Source: Diplonema japonicum (lineage: Eukaryota; Euglenozoa; Diplonemea; Diplonemida; Diplonemidae). Taken from it: DNA of 64,000 nucleotides. How positions within the stretch are numbered: the first letter of the stretch is position 1; each line of letters starts with the position of its first letter. The notes under the pieces were generated by a model that saw only the letters and a program-made list of their open reading frames with translations, had not been told where the DNA came from and ran no database searches. Below are positions 41,362-52,500 of the stretch, piece after piece. A program made the translations under genes and the position numbers. The stretch is taken from contig OZ025737.1 of the NCBI GenBank assembly GCA_964019335.1, positions 310,001-374,000 of the forward strand, read 5' to 3'.

Positions 41362-42447
41362 ATGCTGCCGAAAGGTAAGAAATGGCAAGCGTCGGGGAGC
41401 ACGAGCTCATTGATGCCACCACAAGCCCAAGGTCAGCCGCAACAACACCAGTTTCCAGCTCCCAAGATGGGGCAGGAAAAGAAGTGGGTGGGGTTCTCAC
41501 GGGATATCTTCGGCACTGCCTCCGAGGCGGTGCCCTCGGTGCCATTCCCCTCAAACCCACCTCACCAGAGCCAGAGGAAAGATATCTCTTCCGGGAATGG
41601 GAATGGGTTCCAGCAGCAGCAACCCGCCCGAAGGCAAAAACAGCCCTCCGACTCTGCCAGTACCAGTGCAGACAAATCCCCTGTGTGGGGGCAACGGCCA
41701 CCTATGAGTGCCATTTCGTGGGGTGAGCCTGGGCCCGATTTTCCCCGAATGACGACCATCAACGCACGGCAGCCGGTCTACCCTCAGAACAATGCATCTC
41801 AGCAACAACCTCAGCAGCAACAGCCTCAGCAGCAACAGCCTCAGCAACAACAGCCTCAGCAACAACAACCTCAACAGCAACAACCTCAACAGCAGCAGAA
41901 GCAGAAGCAGAAGCAAGCACAGAAGCAAACTTCTCAGAAGCCTCAGCAGCCACAACAGCAGAAGCAGAAACAAGGGAAGAAACATAAGCAGCACGTCGAG
42001 GAAGTCGCAACAGAACTGCTAATGCCGCCCAACCAGAAGACCCCTAAGCAGTCCCCACAGCAGCAGCCACAGCCACAACCGCAGCCGCAGCCACAGCCAC
42101 AGCCACAGCCACAGCCACAGCAGAAGGTGTCCAACCAACAACCGCAGCAGCCAAAAGGCTTTGATGAGCACCCATTTTCAGCGTTCCCATACATGCAGCT
42201 GGCGAACATGCAGCAGTCAAGCATTCAGCAACAGCAGCAACTGCTGCTCATGCTAGCCATGCAGCAATCCGCGGGCTTACAGCACAAGCACCTGCAACCG
42301 CAACTATCACCTCATATGCTTCCAACACCACAAGTACAGCTTGCTTCTCCTTTAGTGCCCAGCCCTATCCCTTCCGGTTCTGTGTCCAGCAGCGTCCCTG
42401 ACAAAAAGAAGAAAGACAAAAAGCAGCAGCAACAACAGCAACAGCAA

Positions 42448-42509
<62 letters not shown>

Positions 42510-44513
42510 ACAACAGCCACAGCAACCACAGCCACAGCCACACTACCCGCTACAGCCACTTACTCAGCCTGCCCCGCACCTTCCCCACAATCACAACCAC
42601 AATCACTATCACCACCACCATCATCACCACCATCATCACCACCACCAAATACATATGCAGCAGTTGTACCAAAGGGAGAAGGAAGAAGTGCCAGACAAAG
42701 TACCATCTACACAGCCGCATCCGAACCAAGAAGAAAGCGAGACGGATGATAATGAGGAACGGAGGGAAGCACCTGAGAGTGAGAAGCGCAGCGAGTACGA
42801 AGACAGTTCCACAGGACATGATAGTGACAAGAGCAAAGGTCAGGATAAGGGCAAGACGAGCAGCGACAAGGGCGACACCAACACTGAGCCGTCACTGGGC
42901 AATGGTGCAGAGCACGAGAAGGACATAAAGGTGCCACGGATAGATCCCATCTACGCAGCTCAGCCACCTCCGACTGCCTTTACTATGACGTCGCAGTCGT
43001 ACCAGACCCACGCACTGCTCTCTCAGGTAATGCCTGGCGAACGGTACGCCTTGACATGTGTGAATCGCAACGACGGTCAACACGAAGTGCTCCTCGACGT
43101 GAACATAGCCACGTGTCTTGTCATCCAGTCGAACATAGCTCGGTTCTTCACCTCCATTACCCCCACTATAAAGCAGTTTGTGACACGGGGCAGCGAGGTA
43201 TGCAGCATTCCACTTTCAACGTTCAACACCACCACAGGGAACGGAGGAGCCTTGGTTCAAGCTACGGGACCTATGGAGGTTCTATGACACGCCTTCCGGG
43301 ATCGAGGTGCAGATGACGACCGACGACGAGGGTCAGACTGAGGATGCGTACTTCGTGCCGCACTTGAGCGGGTTCCAGCTCTACAAAGAAGATGCAGAGA
43401 GGGGTGCAGCACCCATGGCAGAGTGGTACAGCAGCGACACGCCAGACGGGAGAATTGGGTTGTGGGACAAAGCGGAGGAGCTGGTGGAGCTCCCTGAGTA
43501 CTCGATGCTGATGAACAGCAAGAACACTGCCCTGTCGCATCACAGTTGGTATGCACCCCTTTCCAAGCACCCTTTCAAGGTACGCCGTGTCGTGGAGCCC
43601 CATCCTCAGCAACACTTCGCGAAGCAAGTTAGGTGGCTCCCTCATCACTTACCATCTTATACGGCCCACAAGGCCCTCCACAACGCTGTGGTGGTGCCAG
43701 GTTTCCAGCGAGTATTGGTATGCATGTTGTTGCTTTATATGTTAATGCTATGTTAGGCGAATGAAGAGCGAGGATTTAAAGCAGCTGGCGCGCGGCTCAT
43801 GGGTTGCTCCTGCGAAGGTCGACGTGAAGAGCCCGACGGTGACAACGACACCGGCAGCAGCAGCAGCAGAATGCGAAGCGGGTATACAAAACCCTGCAAG
43901 CGAGGTATCGTCCCACCTCCCCTTTTATTCTTTTTTTTTTACAGGCGGCAATTGGGGGTGTTGTGGCGATCCTGTGCGCTTTCTGTCCCTTGCACGACAC
44001 ACCGCCCACATCCCCTGCCGACATGGACACAGTGAGCGACGGTTTCGATGAAGGTCCTGACATGGCAATACAGGGGTACGATGCTGACCACGTGCCCATT
44101 GATGAGGTGCCTGTGGAGCTCAGGGGTACCATTGCTCCATCACCATCGGCGCCCAATGGGCGGCATGAGCCGTGGCCGGAAGCGGTATTTATCCCAGTGT
44201 TTGGGTTTATACCTTACAAGCTGAGCACGGGAACGTGGTTCACTAATGCTGAGCATGCAAGGACGTTAGGTGCAAAGACGTCAAGCAACTTCGGCGATAT
44301 GATTCATGCCGACACCTTCTATGTGGGGCCTCTGCACCTTGTCCACTCTGTCAATGAGCTCATGCATTATCTGGTATGCACAATAACACAAGAACGAGCG
44401 GGGAAAAAAAAAAAAAAAAAATACAATAGCAAACCGATTGCGGATCGCGGCATAGTGACTACGACCAGTGCGTGCTCAGGATGCCTCAGCTCGCTACGCT
44501 GATGCATAATTAG
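41362..44513 (+). CDS. Polyglutamine protein with C-terminal DUF789 region
   Basis: Six exons: 41362-43197, 43238-43548, 43580-43717, 43757-43904, 43945-44373 and 44430-44513; 981 residues. Residues 1-480 are dominated by Gln and Pro with long Q runs and a His-rich patch (near residues 412-428). Residues 480-560 are acidic and charged. From about 600, splicing rebuilds a DUF789-like domain known mainly from plants: PWFKLRDLWRFYDTPSG, YFVPHLSGFQLY, SHHSWYAVSWSPI, GGSLITYHL, then PVFGFIPYKLSTGTWF and the end RHSDYDQCV. Its biochemical function is unknown. The introns are 31-56 nt and mostly start GTATGC; removing them turns four disjoint frames into one domain, which strongly supports the model. 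The start is uncertain: an out-of-frame ATG at 41354 comes first after the likely acceptor at 41337. Confidence 0.8.
41799..41905 (+). repeat. CAG/CAA trinucleotide tract (polyglutamine-proline)
   Basis: Repeated cagcaacagcctcag-type units encode QQQP repeats in the DUF789 gene. Confidence 0.85.
42423..42540 (+). repeat. CAG/CAA trinucleotide tract (polyglutamine)
   Basis: A nearly pure run of cag and caa codons gives about 25 consecutive Gln followed by QP repeats. Mixed CAG/CAA use makes it less prone to slippage than a pure CAG run. Confidence 0.85.
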
Positions 44514-45259
44514 AGAGAGGAAGCTTTGCTGATGCAAAAAAAAAAAAAAAAAAAAAAAAGCAGAAAAAAGAAAAAAAAGGAAAGCTCTTGCCCTCGTATT
44601 CCTCTCTTTTAAAATAATAATAATAATAACGCCAAAAAAAAGGAGGAAAAAAAGGAGGGGGTAAAAAAAAAGGGTGCTGGTTTGTCCCCTTCCCCCTTTT
44701 GATGACCTTTGAAACTTATTTATCTTTATATTTCTTCACAGGGGTGCGTACAAAATAAGAATAGAAGGTGGGGCTGTGCATGATTTACTGTACATCCTTA
44801 GATCCTGTTTTTTTTTTATTTTATTTTACTGTTTTGTTTTCCCCATTTTTACGCTCCTGTACTTCCTTTTTTTTCCTTTTTTTTTTTGAAAGAAAAAAAA
44901 GAGAGGGGGGGAAAAAAAAAAAAAAAAAAAAGTGTGTCCTTTTTCTTTGAAAAACCATTTTTAGTTTTCGCGGATTTTATTCCTATTTTTCTGCATAAGA
45001 TGACCAGGATGATATTTTTTAAGGCGATCCTGTCACATACTGCAGGTTACCTTCAAAGACATCTTTTTTTTTTTCTTGAGGGTGGTCCTCAAGTGGGATT
45101 TGCCCTTAAACAACGCCTTTTTTTTTATTAGGCCCCCTCCCTCCCTCCCCCGCCCACCAAGATTTATTTTTATTGTTTATTTTACTAGAATTTTCTCTGA
45201 TCTCTAAAATATGAGAATAAAGAAATAAAAAGAAAGAGTCCCCCCCTTCCCTGCCCCTT

Positions 45260-45297
<38 letters not shown>

Positions 45298-45307
45298 CTT
45301 TTATTTC
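44514..45307. other. Non-coding spacer
   Basis: A- and T-run-rich DNA with no supported gene. A long T-run (45261-45297) precedes the SINE-like repeat. Confidence 0.6.
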
Positions 45308-45627
45308 AGGTGGTGGGGATAACATGAAAATATAAGAAAAACATCAGATGTGTTGTTCGCTGTTGACCTCCTCGTCGGTCATCACCGGTAGCGCCCGAGT
45401 GGAAGAACATAATGCAGATGCTCAGGGTGACGAACAGGCAGCAAACTGCACGAGCGCAGAATCTTGGTTACCCGGGACGCACCGGCTGGGGTTGAGCTGT
45501 ACACCGCACGCATTAAGGACACGACGCGGAACGCAGAAGAAGCTACAACTCGGCCGCGGCGCGTCCCCTGTAATCAAGTAGACAGTTCTTGTGCAGGGCG
45601 CCGCCAACACCGGCCTCCTTTAACTCA

Positions 45628-45658
<31 letters not shown>

Positions 45659-45660
45659 GG
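45308..45660 (+). repeat. SINE-like dispersed repeat, copy 4 (longest)
   Basis: The most complete copy. It starts ggtggtggggataaca and contains every block found in the copies at 11.7 and 39.5 kb. It ends cctcctttaactcatat, then (AT)n and a T-run. A frame across its 3' half (ending GRGASPVIK) is also open in copy 3, but no protein family is recognised. Confidence 0.65.
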
Positions 45661-46603
45661 TTTACAGGGATCCCTTAAGAGAGCAAGTAGACAGGCAATC
45701 TACCGTCAGAGATAAATCTGAAGGGAAGACAGATAACTGGTGTCTAAATGTACTAGGCATTAGTTGCAACGTATTTTTTTTTTTTAAATTTTTCCTTTTT
45801 TTAAACTTCGTAATTGTCTTTTCCCCCCCTTTTTTTTTCTTTCTATTTTTTTTGCCGAATGGAGAAATGAAACAAAATAACAGTAGGGTGGACTGCCTGC
45901 TGGTGGTGCAGACAGCATTCTTTTATATTGGATCCTCACAACACGGGACTTATAATTCCATTTTTTTTTTTAAGATTTATCAGAATAAGAGGGGGAAAGA
46001 AAAAAAAGAAAAGGAAAGGAAAGGAAGGAATAGGGAGCTAAGTCCCGTTATCAGTCTTTTTCTTTTTGTTTGTTTTTTTTTTTTTTTGATTTTTCTTTTT
46101 CTTCCTCCTCTCCCCCTTCCCCTCCCCATTCCATCTGGTTCTATTCTTTTTGGATTTCTTTTTTTAAAAAAAAAATGGGGGGGGGAAGGGGAAGAGAAGG
46201 TTCCATGAACTGAAAGGTCTCGCCAGCCACGCTGTCTCTCCCAGGGCATTCGGTAATATGGTTTTTTTTTCCTTTGACGACTTGCAAATGGGGGGTTTTT
46301 TTTTTTCTTTTCAAAAAGAAATATATTGTCGGACACCTGTGGGGGGGATACAGCTTAATCTGGCTTCACTTTTGTTAGTTTCATAAAAGAAACGGGGTTT
46401 TTTTTTCCGCCGCTGATTATTTATTTCCTTTTTTTTGGGGGGGGGGAGTGTTTTCTTTGTTTGCTAAATTGACCAAAAAAAAAAAAAAAAAAAAAAAAAA
46501 GAATTATATAAAAAAGAAAGGCCTGTGCGCCACGTCGTAGTGATCTATGGGTAGTGGGGGGTGGGAACAAGAAAAAAAAGAGAGAGAAAAAAAAGAGATA
46601 GGG

Positions 46604-46639
<36 letters not shown>

Positions 46640-46712
46640 AGTTATTTCAACAATCATTAGGTGATCACCAGCACCCTCTCCAGGAACGTTTACACTAACG
46701 CTTGTCCACAAA
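45661..46712. other. Non-coding spacer upstream of the cyclophilin gene
   Basis: T-, A- and G-runs, including an A-run at 46607-46634. Nothing coding. Its end is pyrimidine-rich with a ccag acceptor at 46683. Confidence 0.6.
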
Positions 46713-47861
46713 ATGGAAAACAATTTGATTGTACAGAAAATAAGGAGAAAATGCCTCCAGAGGGGTGTCGAAGGCATACGCGGGTTGAGTAGGAGCTTCA
46801 GAATAATGGACGACAATGGCAACAGGACCCTGGGACAAGAAGAGGTGAGAACAGGCCTCAAGGACTATGGTATCATTCTGGGAGCCGACGAAGTGGAACA
46901 TCTGATGTCAGTTCTGGACACGAACCAAGATGGTGGTGTGGACATCAACGAGTTCCTACGGGCTCTGAGGGGCGGTCTCAGCCCTTTAAGGAAAACAGTT
47001 GTAGAAGAAGCTTTCAGAAGACTCGATCGCAATGCCGATGGAACTGCCACTTTGGCTGACCTCACAGGAACTTTCTCAGCCTCTGCAAAAGACGGCACTG
47101 CGTCCTTCCTGCGCACCTTCGACTCCGCGTCATGCCCCGACGGGAGGGTCACCTTCGAGGAGTTTGCCTCGTACTATGCAGGCATCTCTGCTTCCGTCGA
47201 TAATGATGAACACTTCGTCGCACTTGTGAGGAAAGGCTGGGGTCTTGACACCCCTGCCCGTCCCATCGCCACTGCCCCCCTTGAGTACGGTACCATATCT
47301 GACACGAAGTATGTCAAGAGATATAACAAGCTCCCTGTTGCCGAGTGTTTCATGACCTTCCAGCCTGCAGGCGAACCTGCTGTCAATGTCACCTTCGAGC
47401 TCTTCACCAATGTGGCACCGCGAACCTGTGAGAACTTTCGTTCTCTCTGCACAGGAGAGCGAGGAAAGTCAAGTGTGTCGCAGCAGCCTCTTCACTACAA
47501 GGGCCTGCACATGCATCGTGTGGTCAGCAGGTTCCTGCTGCAGGGTGGCGACATCATCAGAGATAACGGCAAAGGCATCGAGTCCATCTACGGTAAGCGG
47601 TTCGATGATGAGTCCTTCCTCACCAGGCACGACAGGCCGGGCATCCTCACCATGGCAAACTGCGGGCCCAACACCAACGGGTCGCAGTTCTGCATCATGC
47701 TAGCAGCAGCACCTTCCCTAGACGGCAAGCACGTTGCCTTCGGGTGCGTCAGGTCGAACCTGGACGCCGTCCTGAGAATGGGCCGCCTGGGGACCCACGA
47801 CGGGACACCGACAAAGAAGATCAAGATCGTCGACTGCGGGCAGTGCACCGTGCCCTGCTGA
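46713..47861 (+). CDS. EF-hand (calcyphosin-like) / cyclophilin peptidyl-prolyl isomerase fusion
   Basis: 382 residues, intronless. Residues 20-165 hold EF-hands in calcyphosin order: DDNGNRTLGQEE, the canonical Ca2+ loop DTNQDGGVDINE, DRNADGTATLAD, and a fourth, degenerate loop around DSASCPDGRVTFEE. Residues 205-380 are a cyclophilin domain: VTFELFTNVAPRTCENFRSL, the catalytic Arg and Gln in HRVVSRFLLQGGD, then FDDESF, GILTMANCGPNTNGSQF and DGKHVAFG. The residues matching human CypA Phe113 and Trp121 are changed (SQFCIM; PSLDGKH), which should weaken cyclosporin binding and may alter catalysis. Calcium-controlled protein folding or signalling is a reasonable inference. The start lies 30 bases after a ccag acceptor. 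Confidence 0.92.
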   Translation: MENNLIVQKIRRKCLQRGVEGIRGLSRSFRIMDDNGNRTLGQEEVRTGLKDYGIILGADEVEHLMSVLDTNQDGGVDINEFLRALRGGLSPLRKTVVEEAFRRLDRNADGTATLADLTGTFSASAKDGTASFLRTFDSASCPDGRVTFEEFASYYAGISASVDNDEHFVALVRKGWGLDTPARPIATAPLEYGTISDTKYVKRYNKLPVAECFMTFQPAGEPAVNVTFELFTNVAPRTCENFRSLCTGERGKSSVSQQPLHYKGLHMHRVVSRFLLQGGDIIRDNGKGIESIYGKRFDDESFLTRHDRPGILTMANCGPNTNGSQFCIMLAAAPSLDGKHVAFGCVRSNLDAVLRMGRLGTHDGTPTKKIKIVDCGQCTVPC

Positions 47862-47935
47862 CAGTCTCGAGTACTAAACGATTTTTTTTTTGGCTGTGGC
47901 GGTCGTTGCGAGAGCGCCTATAGGTTAGCAGAATA

Positions 47936-49373
47936 CTGTAAAACAAAAATCACCGGAAGACAAAAGTCCGGAAGAAAAAATGTCCGGAAGATAAAATGTC
48001 CGGAAGCTCTGGCGGTCCGGATATTTTTTCTTCCGGACATTTTTTTCCTGGGACCCCCCTTTTTTTAAAAAAAGGGCTGGACCCAAAAACAGATGACTAG
48101 TGTCTGCAGCAAGAGAAAATCAAACGAAAATCAGAGAATTGAATTACGGACTTTTCCAGATCCTGATTGTTCACTTCTACCACAAGCTTGTTGAACCGAA
48201 CCACTTCTTGTGCTTGCTTTAGGGTGTTCTTATGCTTTGCGGGTTTGCGTCATGGAGCCAATGTCCAGTATATCAGACTGGAAGCACCGCTTTGGTAGCT
48301 CCAAGGTCGATCCCCCTGCCGCACCCGTTACTGCGGGTCGCAAGCCTCTTCTGAACAAGGAAGAAACAACAAAGCTCTTTGTTTGGATCCAGGTGCAGAA
48401 CAGAAGGGGAGTGCCGGTAGCAGCGTCGGGCATCTGCCTGTATGCAGAGGGCCAACCAGCTGTGCTCCAAGCATGGCATCACAAGCCGCCGCCCAACAAT
48501 AGGGAAGTCTAGCAGCCCCAAAGACACCCAAGCAGCGAGGAGGTTCACAGGGATCAGGCCGGTTGACCTGGAACATGGACCAGCTGCTGCCACTGGGAAG
48601 AAGACGAAAAGGGGTCCCAAGGTTGTCAAGGTTAGGGATTTGGGACAAGCGCGCCGTCACCGGACAGTTTTGCGTTTCCCCGTCTGGTGGCAAACTGCAC
48701 CGCAGTTAATTTACACGGGAAAAACAGAACCAGCTCGCGGCAGGAAATATCCCGCGTCCGTTCCTCGTGTTGCACACCCCCCAAAAGGCTGGAGTTTAAC
48801 AGCTTCGAAATCTCACTGGGCCACCCAGGAAACGCTTCGGCTCTGGGTAAAAGATTTGTTTCTCCCCTTTGCTACAACCTCATCGAGTCATCGGGCTGAG
48901 CACCCACCGAGCCCATCCTACTCATCCTTGATGACTACAATGTCCACACTATGCAGGCTTTTGTGAACTTGTTTTCAGAAACAAACGTTCACTTAGCGTT
49001 TGTCCCCCCAGACGTGCTGCCCTTTCCTCGCCCCCTTTTTAGTTCTATTGTCGGGAAAAGTACTCTCCAACCTGCTGGGACGCAGCCATTGAAGGGTGCC
49101 TCTCACCTGAAGAGGTCAGCACCTGGAGGGGTCGCGAGATATGTCCTTCCCCTTTTTAGAGCATGCAGCTTTCGTCTGTTAATTTGAATTTTATTTTTGC
49201 CGTTCTTAAGACTCTTGCAACAGAAATATAAGTTTTCCAGACAGAGGGGGCAGTGTGTAGGACAGGCTAGGTACCCCCTTAGAAAAGTGCCCAAAAGAAT
49301 GTCCGAAAGATAAAATCACCGGATGTTTCGGCGGTCCGGATATTTTATCTTCCGGTGGATTTTTGTTTTACAG
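47936..49373 (+). mobile_element. pogo/Tigger-like DNA transposon, copy 2
   Basis: Flanked by TA at 47934-47935 and 49374-49375. Its ends match copy 1 (37058-38763), with ctgtaaaacaaaaatc at the left and its inverse at the right, plus ccggaag repeats. It carries transposase remnants in collinear + order, so it represents the family layout better than copy 1. Length is 1,438 bp. It lies between the cyclophilin and IP3R-like genes, ending 144 bp before the latter's start. Confidence 0.85.
48251..49068 (+). pseudogene. pogo-like transposase (CENP-B HTH and DDE_1), multiply frameshifted
   Basis: In order along the + strand: SSISDWKHRFG, then TAGRKPLLNKEETTKLFVWI, a CENP-B-type helix-turn-helix with 'GRKP-L-EE--L--W' pattern. 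Next come KVVKVRDLGQARRHRTV and LIYTGKT, the start of the DDE catalytic domain. A further frame gives LDDYNVHTMQAFVNLF and VHLAFVPPDVLPF, the conserved 'LD-H---F---N--L-FLPP' block. These lie in at least three frames, so the gene is broken. Confidence 0.75.
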
Positions 49374-49513
49374 TAGTTTTTTTTTTTTTTTGTTTTAATT
49401 CTTTGTATCTTCGTAACGACTTTATTCTTGTCTATTCTTCTGTCGTTTTCGAATTATTAGTTGTTTCCCACCACATATGCCTATGATCGATATCACAACT
49501 TAACTTCGACTCA

Positions 49514-49514
49514 G
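49514..49514 (+). other. Candidate trans-splice acceptor for the IP3R-like gene
   Basis: actcag ends at 49514, five bases before the ATG at 49519. Confidence 0.4.
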
Positions 49515-49518
49515 GAGG

Positions 49519-52500
49519 ATGGAATCAGAACAAAGATGCTTCATACCTGCCATCGACCTCAATGCACCCGAGCGGTCGGTACCTAATATAGGGGCAGAGG
49601 GTGAGGCTCCTAAGGTGCTGACGTACAGAAGCACCTTCACAATGCGTGTAAAGACAGATGGTGACGCGTGTGGGGTACTCTCGATGAGCAAATTCGACGA
49701 CACGCAGCATGACGTGTCGATTGTAGACTTCAAGGGACTGGACGCAGCTGCCGAGGGGTACCGCTCGTTGGAGGACTCGTGCTTTATGATTTTACCTTTC
49801 GATGAAGAGCTTGACGAGATGCGCTCCTGCAGAGAGCCCGTGATCTTTGGCGACACAGTGCGCTTGATGCATACCGCGTCGGGGCTCCTCTTGGGTATCA
49901 CCCAGCAAGTGTGCGACGATGCACTAAGTATTGTAGAAGTATCTGAGAAGTGGCACCCCCAGCGCCAGTCAGATGACATCTATAACGACAGGCGCACCAG
50001 CGTAGTAGGGCAGCTGGAACAGCAGTCCGAAGCAAAGGTCTTCCAGCATACTGCGCAGGGAGCATATCGCCTGTGCTTCCCCGAAGGCACAAAAGACAAC
50101 GAGTACACTGCCGAGGAACGCAATAACCCTTACTCGCTGCATGCTTTGCACCCAAGGTTCCACTTTAAAATACTGCCCGCTAGAAAGACCAAAACACAAG
50201 GACAGGTTGTGGGTGTCAACGAAGAGATACTCCTGCAGGCGGTGATCCCTGCGCACTACCTGAATGTGACGGGGTCGTCCAGCAAGGGGGACGGTTTCCT
50301 CTACGACCCCCCGTACCCGTGCCATCAGCTGAACGATGCTACTGAGATCAGCATTGAGGAGGATAGCATCCGCATAGAGCTGCAAACGAGCAAGGACCGG
50401 TATGAGGTGAACTTGGGTGAGGTCATCATCGACGAGCACGGCAAGGTGGACCACTCCTTCTGCTTTGTGCTTGAGCTCTTCGATGCTGCCCCGACGATGG
50501 TGGCTGAGCAGCACCTGCAGCTTGTGCGTGTCGGCCACCCACTCATGCTGTACCACAAGGATGAGATGTCGTACTTGTCGTTCTACGCTAACACCACATC
50601 GCAAAAGGTGAAGGAGACATTAAAGAAGCTCTTCACAACAGACGATGACATGCATGACTGCTCCGATGAAGGCAGGTCCGTGAGCGAAGATGTATCTGAG
50701 GGCTCACAGTATGAACAAGACAACAACGAGGTGGAGGGCGCCTTGCAGCTGTCGAAGCTGATGGAGTCCGAGAAGATGCAACACTCAGCATGTTGTATAT
50801 GGGTCCTAGCTGGTGAGGATGAGCCTCCCCCAGTGACCGACCCGGTACAGTGGGTGTCACTTCGTCTGCAGTATTCTGAAGGTAGCACCATCACTGAAGA
50901 TGATATCATCAACCTGTGGTCCATGGACCAGCAGGTGTGGTACTTTGATGTCAAGGCTGCTTTAGCTTCCGTGAGCACTGCCTTCCCAAAGGCGCCTGTT
51001 GCCCTCACGCCCCATGGCTCCTCGTGGCATAATTTAGCCTTTTCTGGGAAGCGGATCTCGAGAGGCTTACCATGTAAGGGAGGCTTTGTAAGTACATGCA
51101 AGCTGTACCGCATTAAACATCTGTGCTCAGCCGGTTACCTGTGTATCAAGAGGGTCTTTGATCCTGCCGCTGAGAAGCCGTTCTCTTACGTCCCTTGCTT
51201 AACCACCGACATCACTAACCCAGGCACGTTGTTTGTGATATCAAATTTCGAGGCCAATGAAGAAGACAATGTGTACCCCTTGTCTTTTGTGAGACTCCAC
51301 AGCGCTGTGTATCCTGTGGACGCACCTGCAGAGGAGAAGTTGACCATCGTAGCCGGGGCTGACGGGAAAGTAAGCTCGTTGGGTCCCGACACGTGTTCTT
51401 TGTTTCGAGAGGCTTTCGAAGTACTGCAGCCGGAGCAGAGCTTCTACAAAGAGGCATCGTTCGTTCGGAGCATGGTACCGTGCCTGACTAGGTTCTCCGC
51501 CTCATGGAGTGGGGAGAAGGAGGTATCCACGCAGGATATCCTTGCGGTACAGCGGGCACTTTGCAAGCTCATCGTGTTCTGCGTTGAGTTCGAGGAAGAG
51601 TCCTTGCAAAACTTTAACAGCGAATCACAGGCTGATGTTATCAAAGTGTGGAAGGCTGAAGGTAGATCACGTAGCAGTAGGCAAAAGCTACTATTTGATT
51701 TCCAACTACAGGACACTCTGCTGCAGTGTCTGACGGAGCCCTTCAGGACCAAGTCCCTGGACATCCAGGACGTGGCCAACTCGAGCGAAAACGTGTACTA
51801 TTCCAACGTGTTGTTGGTGATGAACCTTGCCTACAAGCTGCTGGTTGCGATGCTCCGCAACGAACCCACCCTTGCAATCAAGATGCAAGAATACAGTGTC
51901 ATGATGCTGTCCCAGGTGGCTGCAGGGATAGAACCAGGCCCCATGTTATGTCTCATGGAGATGTACCGCGACAACGAACAACTGCTAAAGGTCATCCCGC
52001 GGAAGATGGTAGCACGTGTGCTCAATCTGATGCGGGACACGCTCAACCGCGGGCAGTGCTCCGTCGAGTTCGTTTGTCTCTTGCAGAGCATCGTGCAGTA
52101 TGACTCGAAGGGGTATTACAGGACACAGCGCATTGTTTACGAGCTTCTGATGTCTCTGAACTACGAAGAGGGCGAAGAGGTGTTCTACGTGAAGGGCGAC
52201 GTGCAGCACGTGGCTGCTATCCATTCTGTACTGCAGATCGATCTCTACATTATAGCCGTAAGGAATATCAGTTACGAGGATGCAGAAGACTTGCAGCTGA
52301 CACAAGATAATGGTGTGTGGCTGTCGTGTCCATGTACGTCCCGCGTGCTCAGGAAGGTGACACAGGGTCCTCACAGTGCGCTCATTGACAATCTGATGCC
52401 GAAGATGCGGATTAAGAATGCATTTGAATTACAGGTTATGGGGGCAGGCGGGAAGCTCATATGGATGAATGCTTCTGAGCTGTGCAGATCGAGAACAACG

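Noticed and set aside
41354-41413. First ATG of the DUF789 gene region
   Set aside because: Out of frame and stops after about 20 codons; kept only as a possible upstream frame.
42352-42559. Antisense poly-Leu and poly-Ala/Val frames
   Set aside because: Reverse reading of the CAG/CAA tract in the DUF789 gene.
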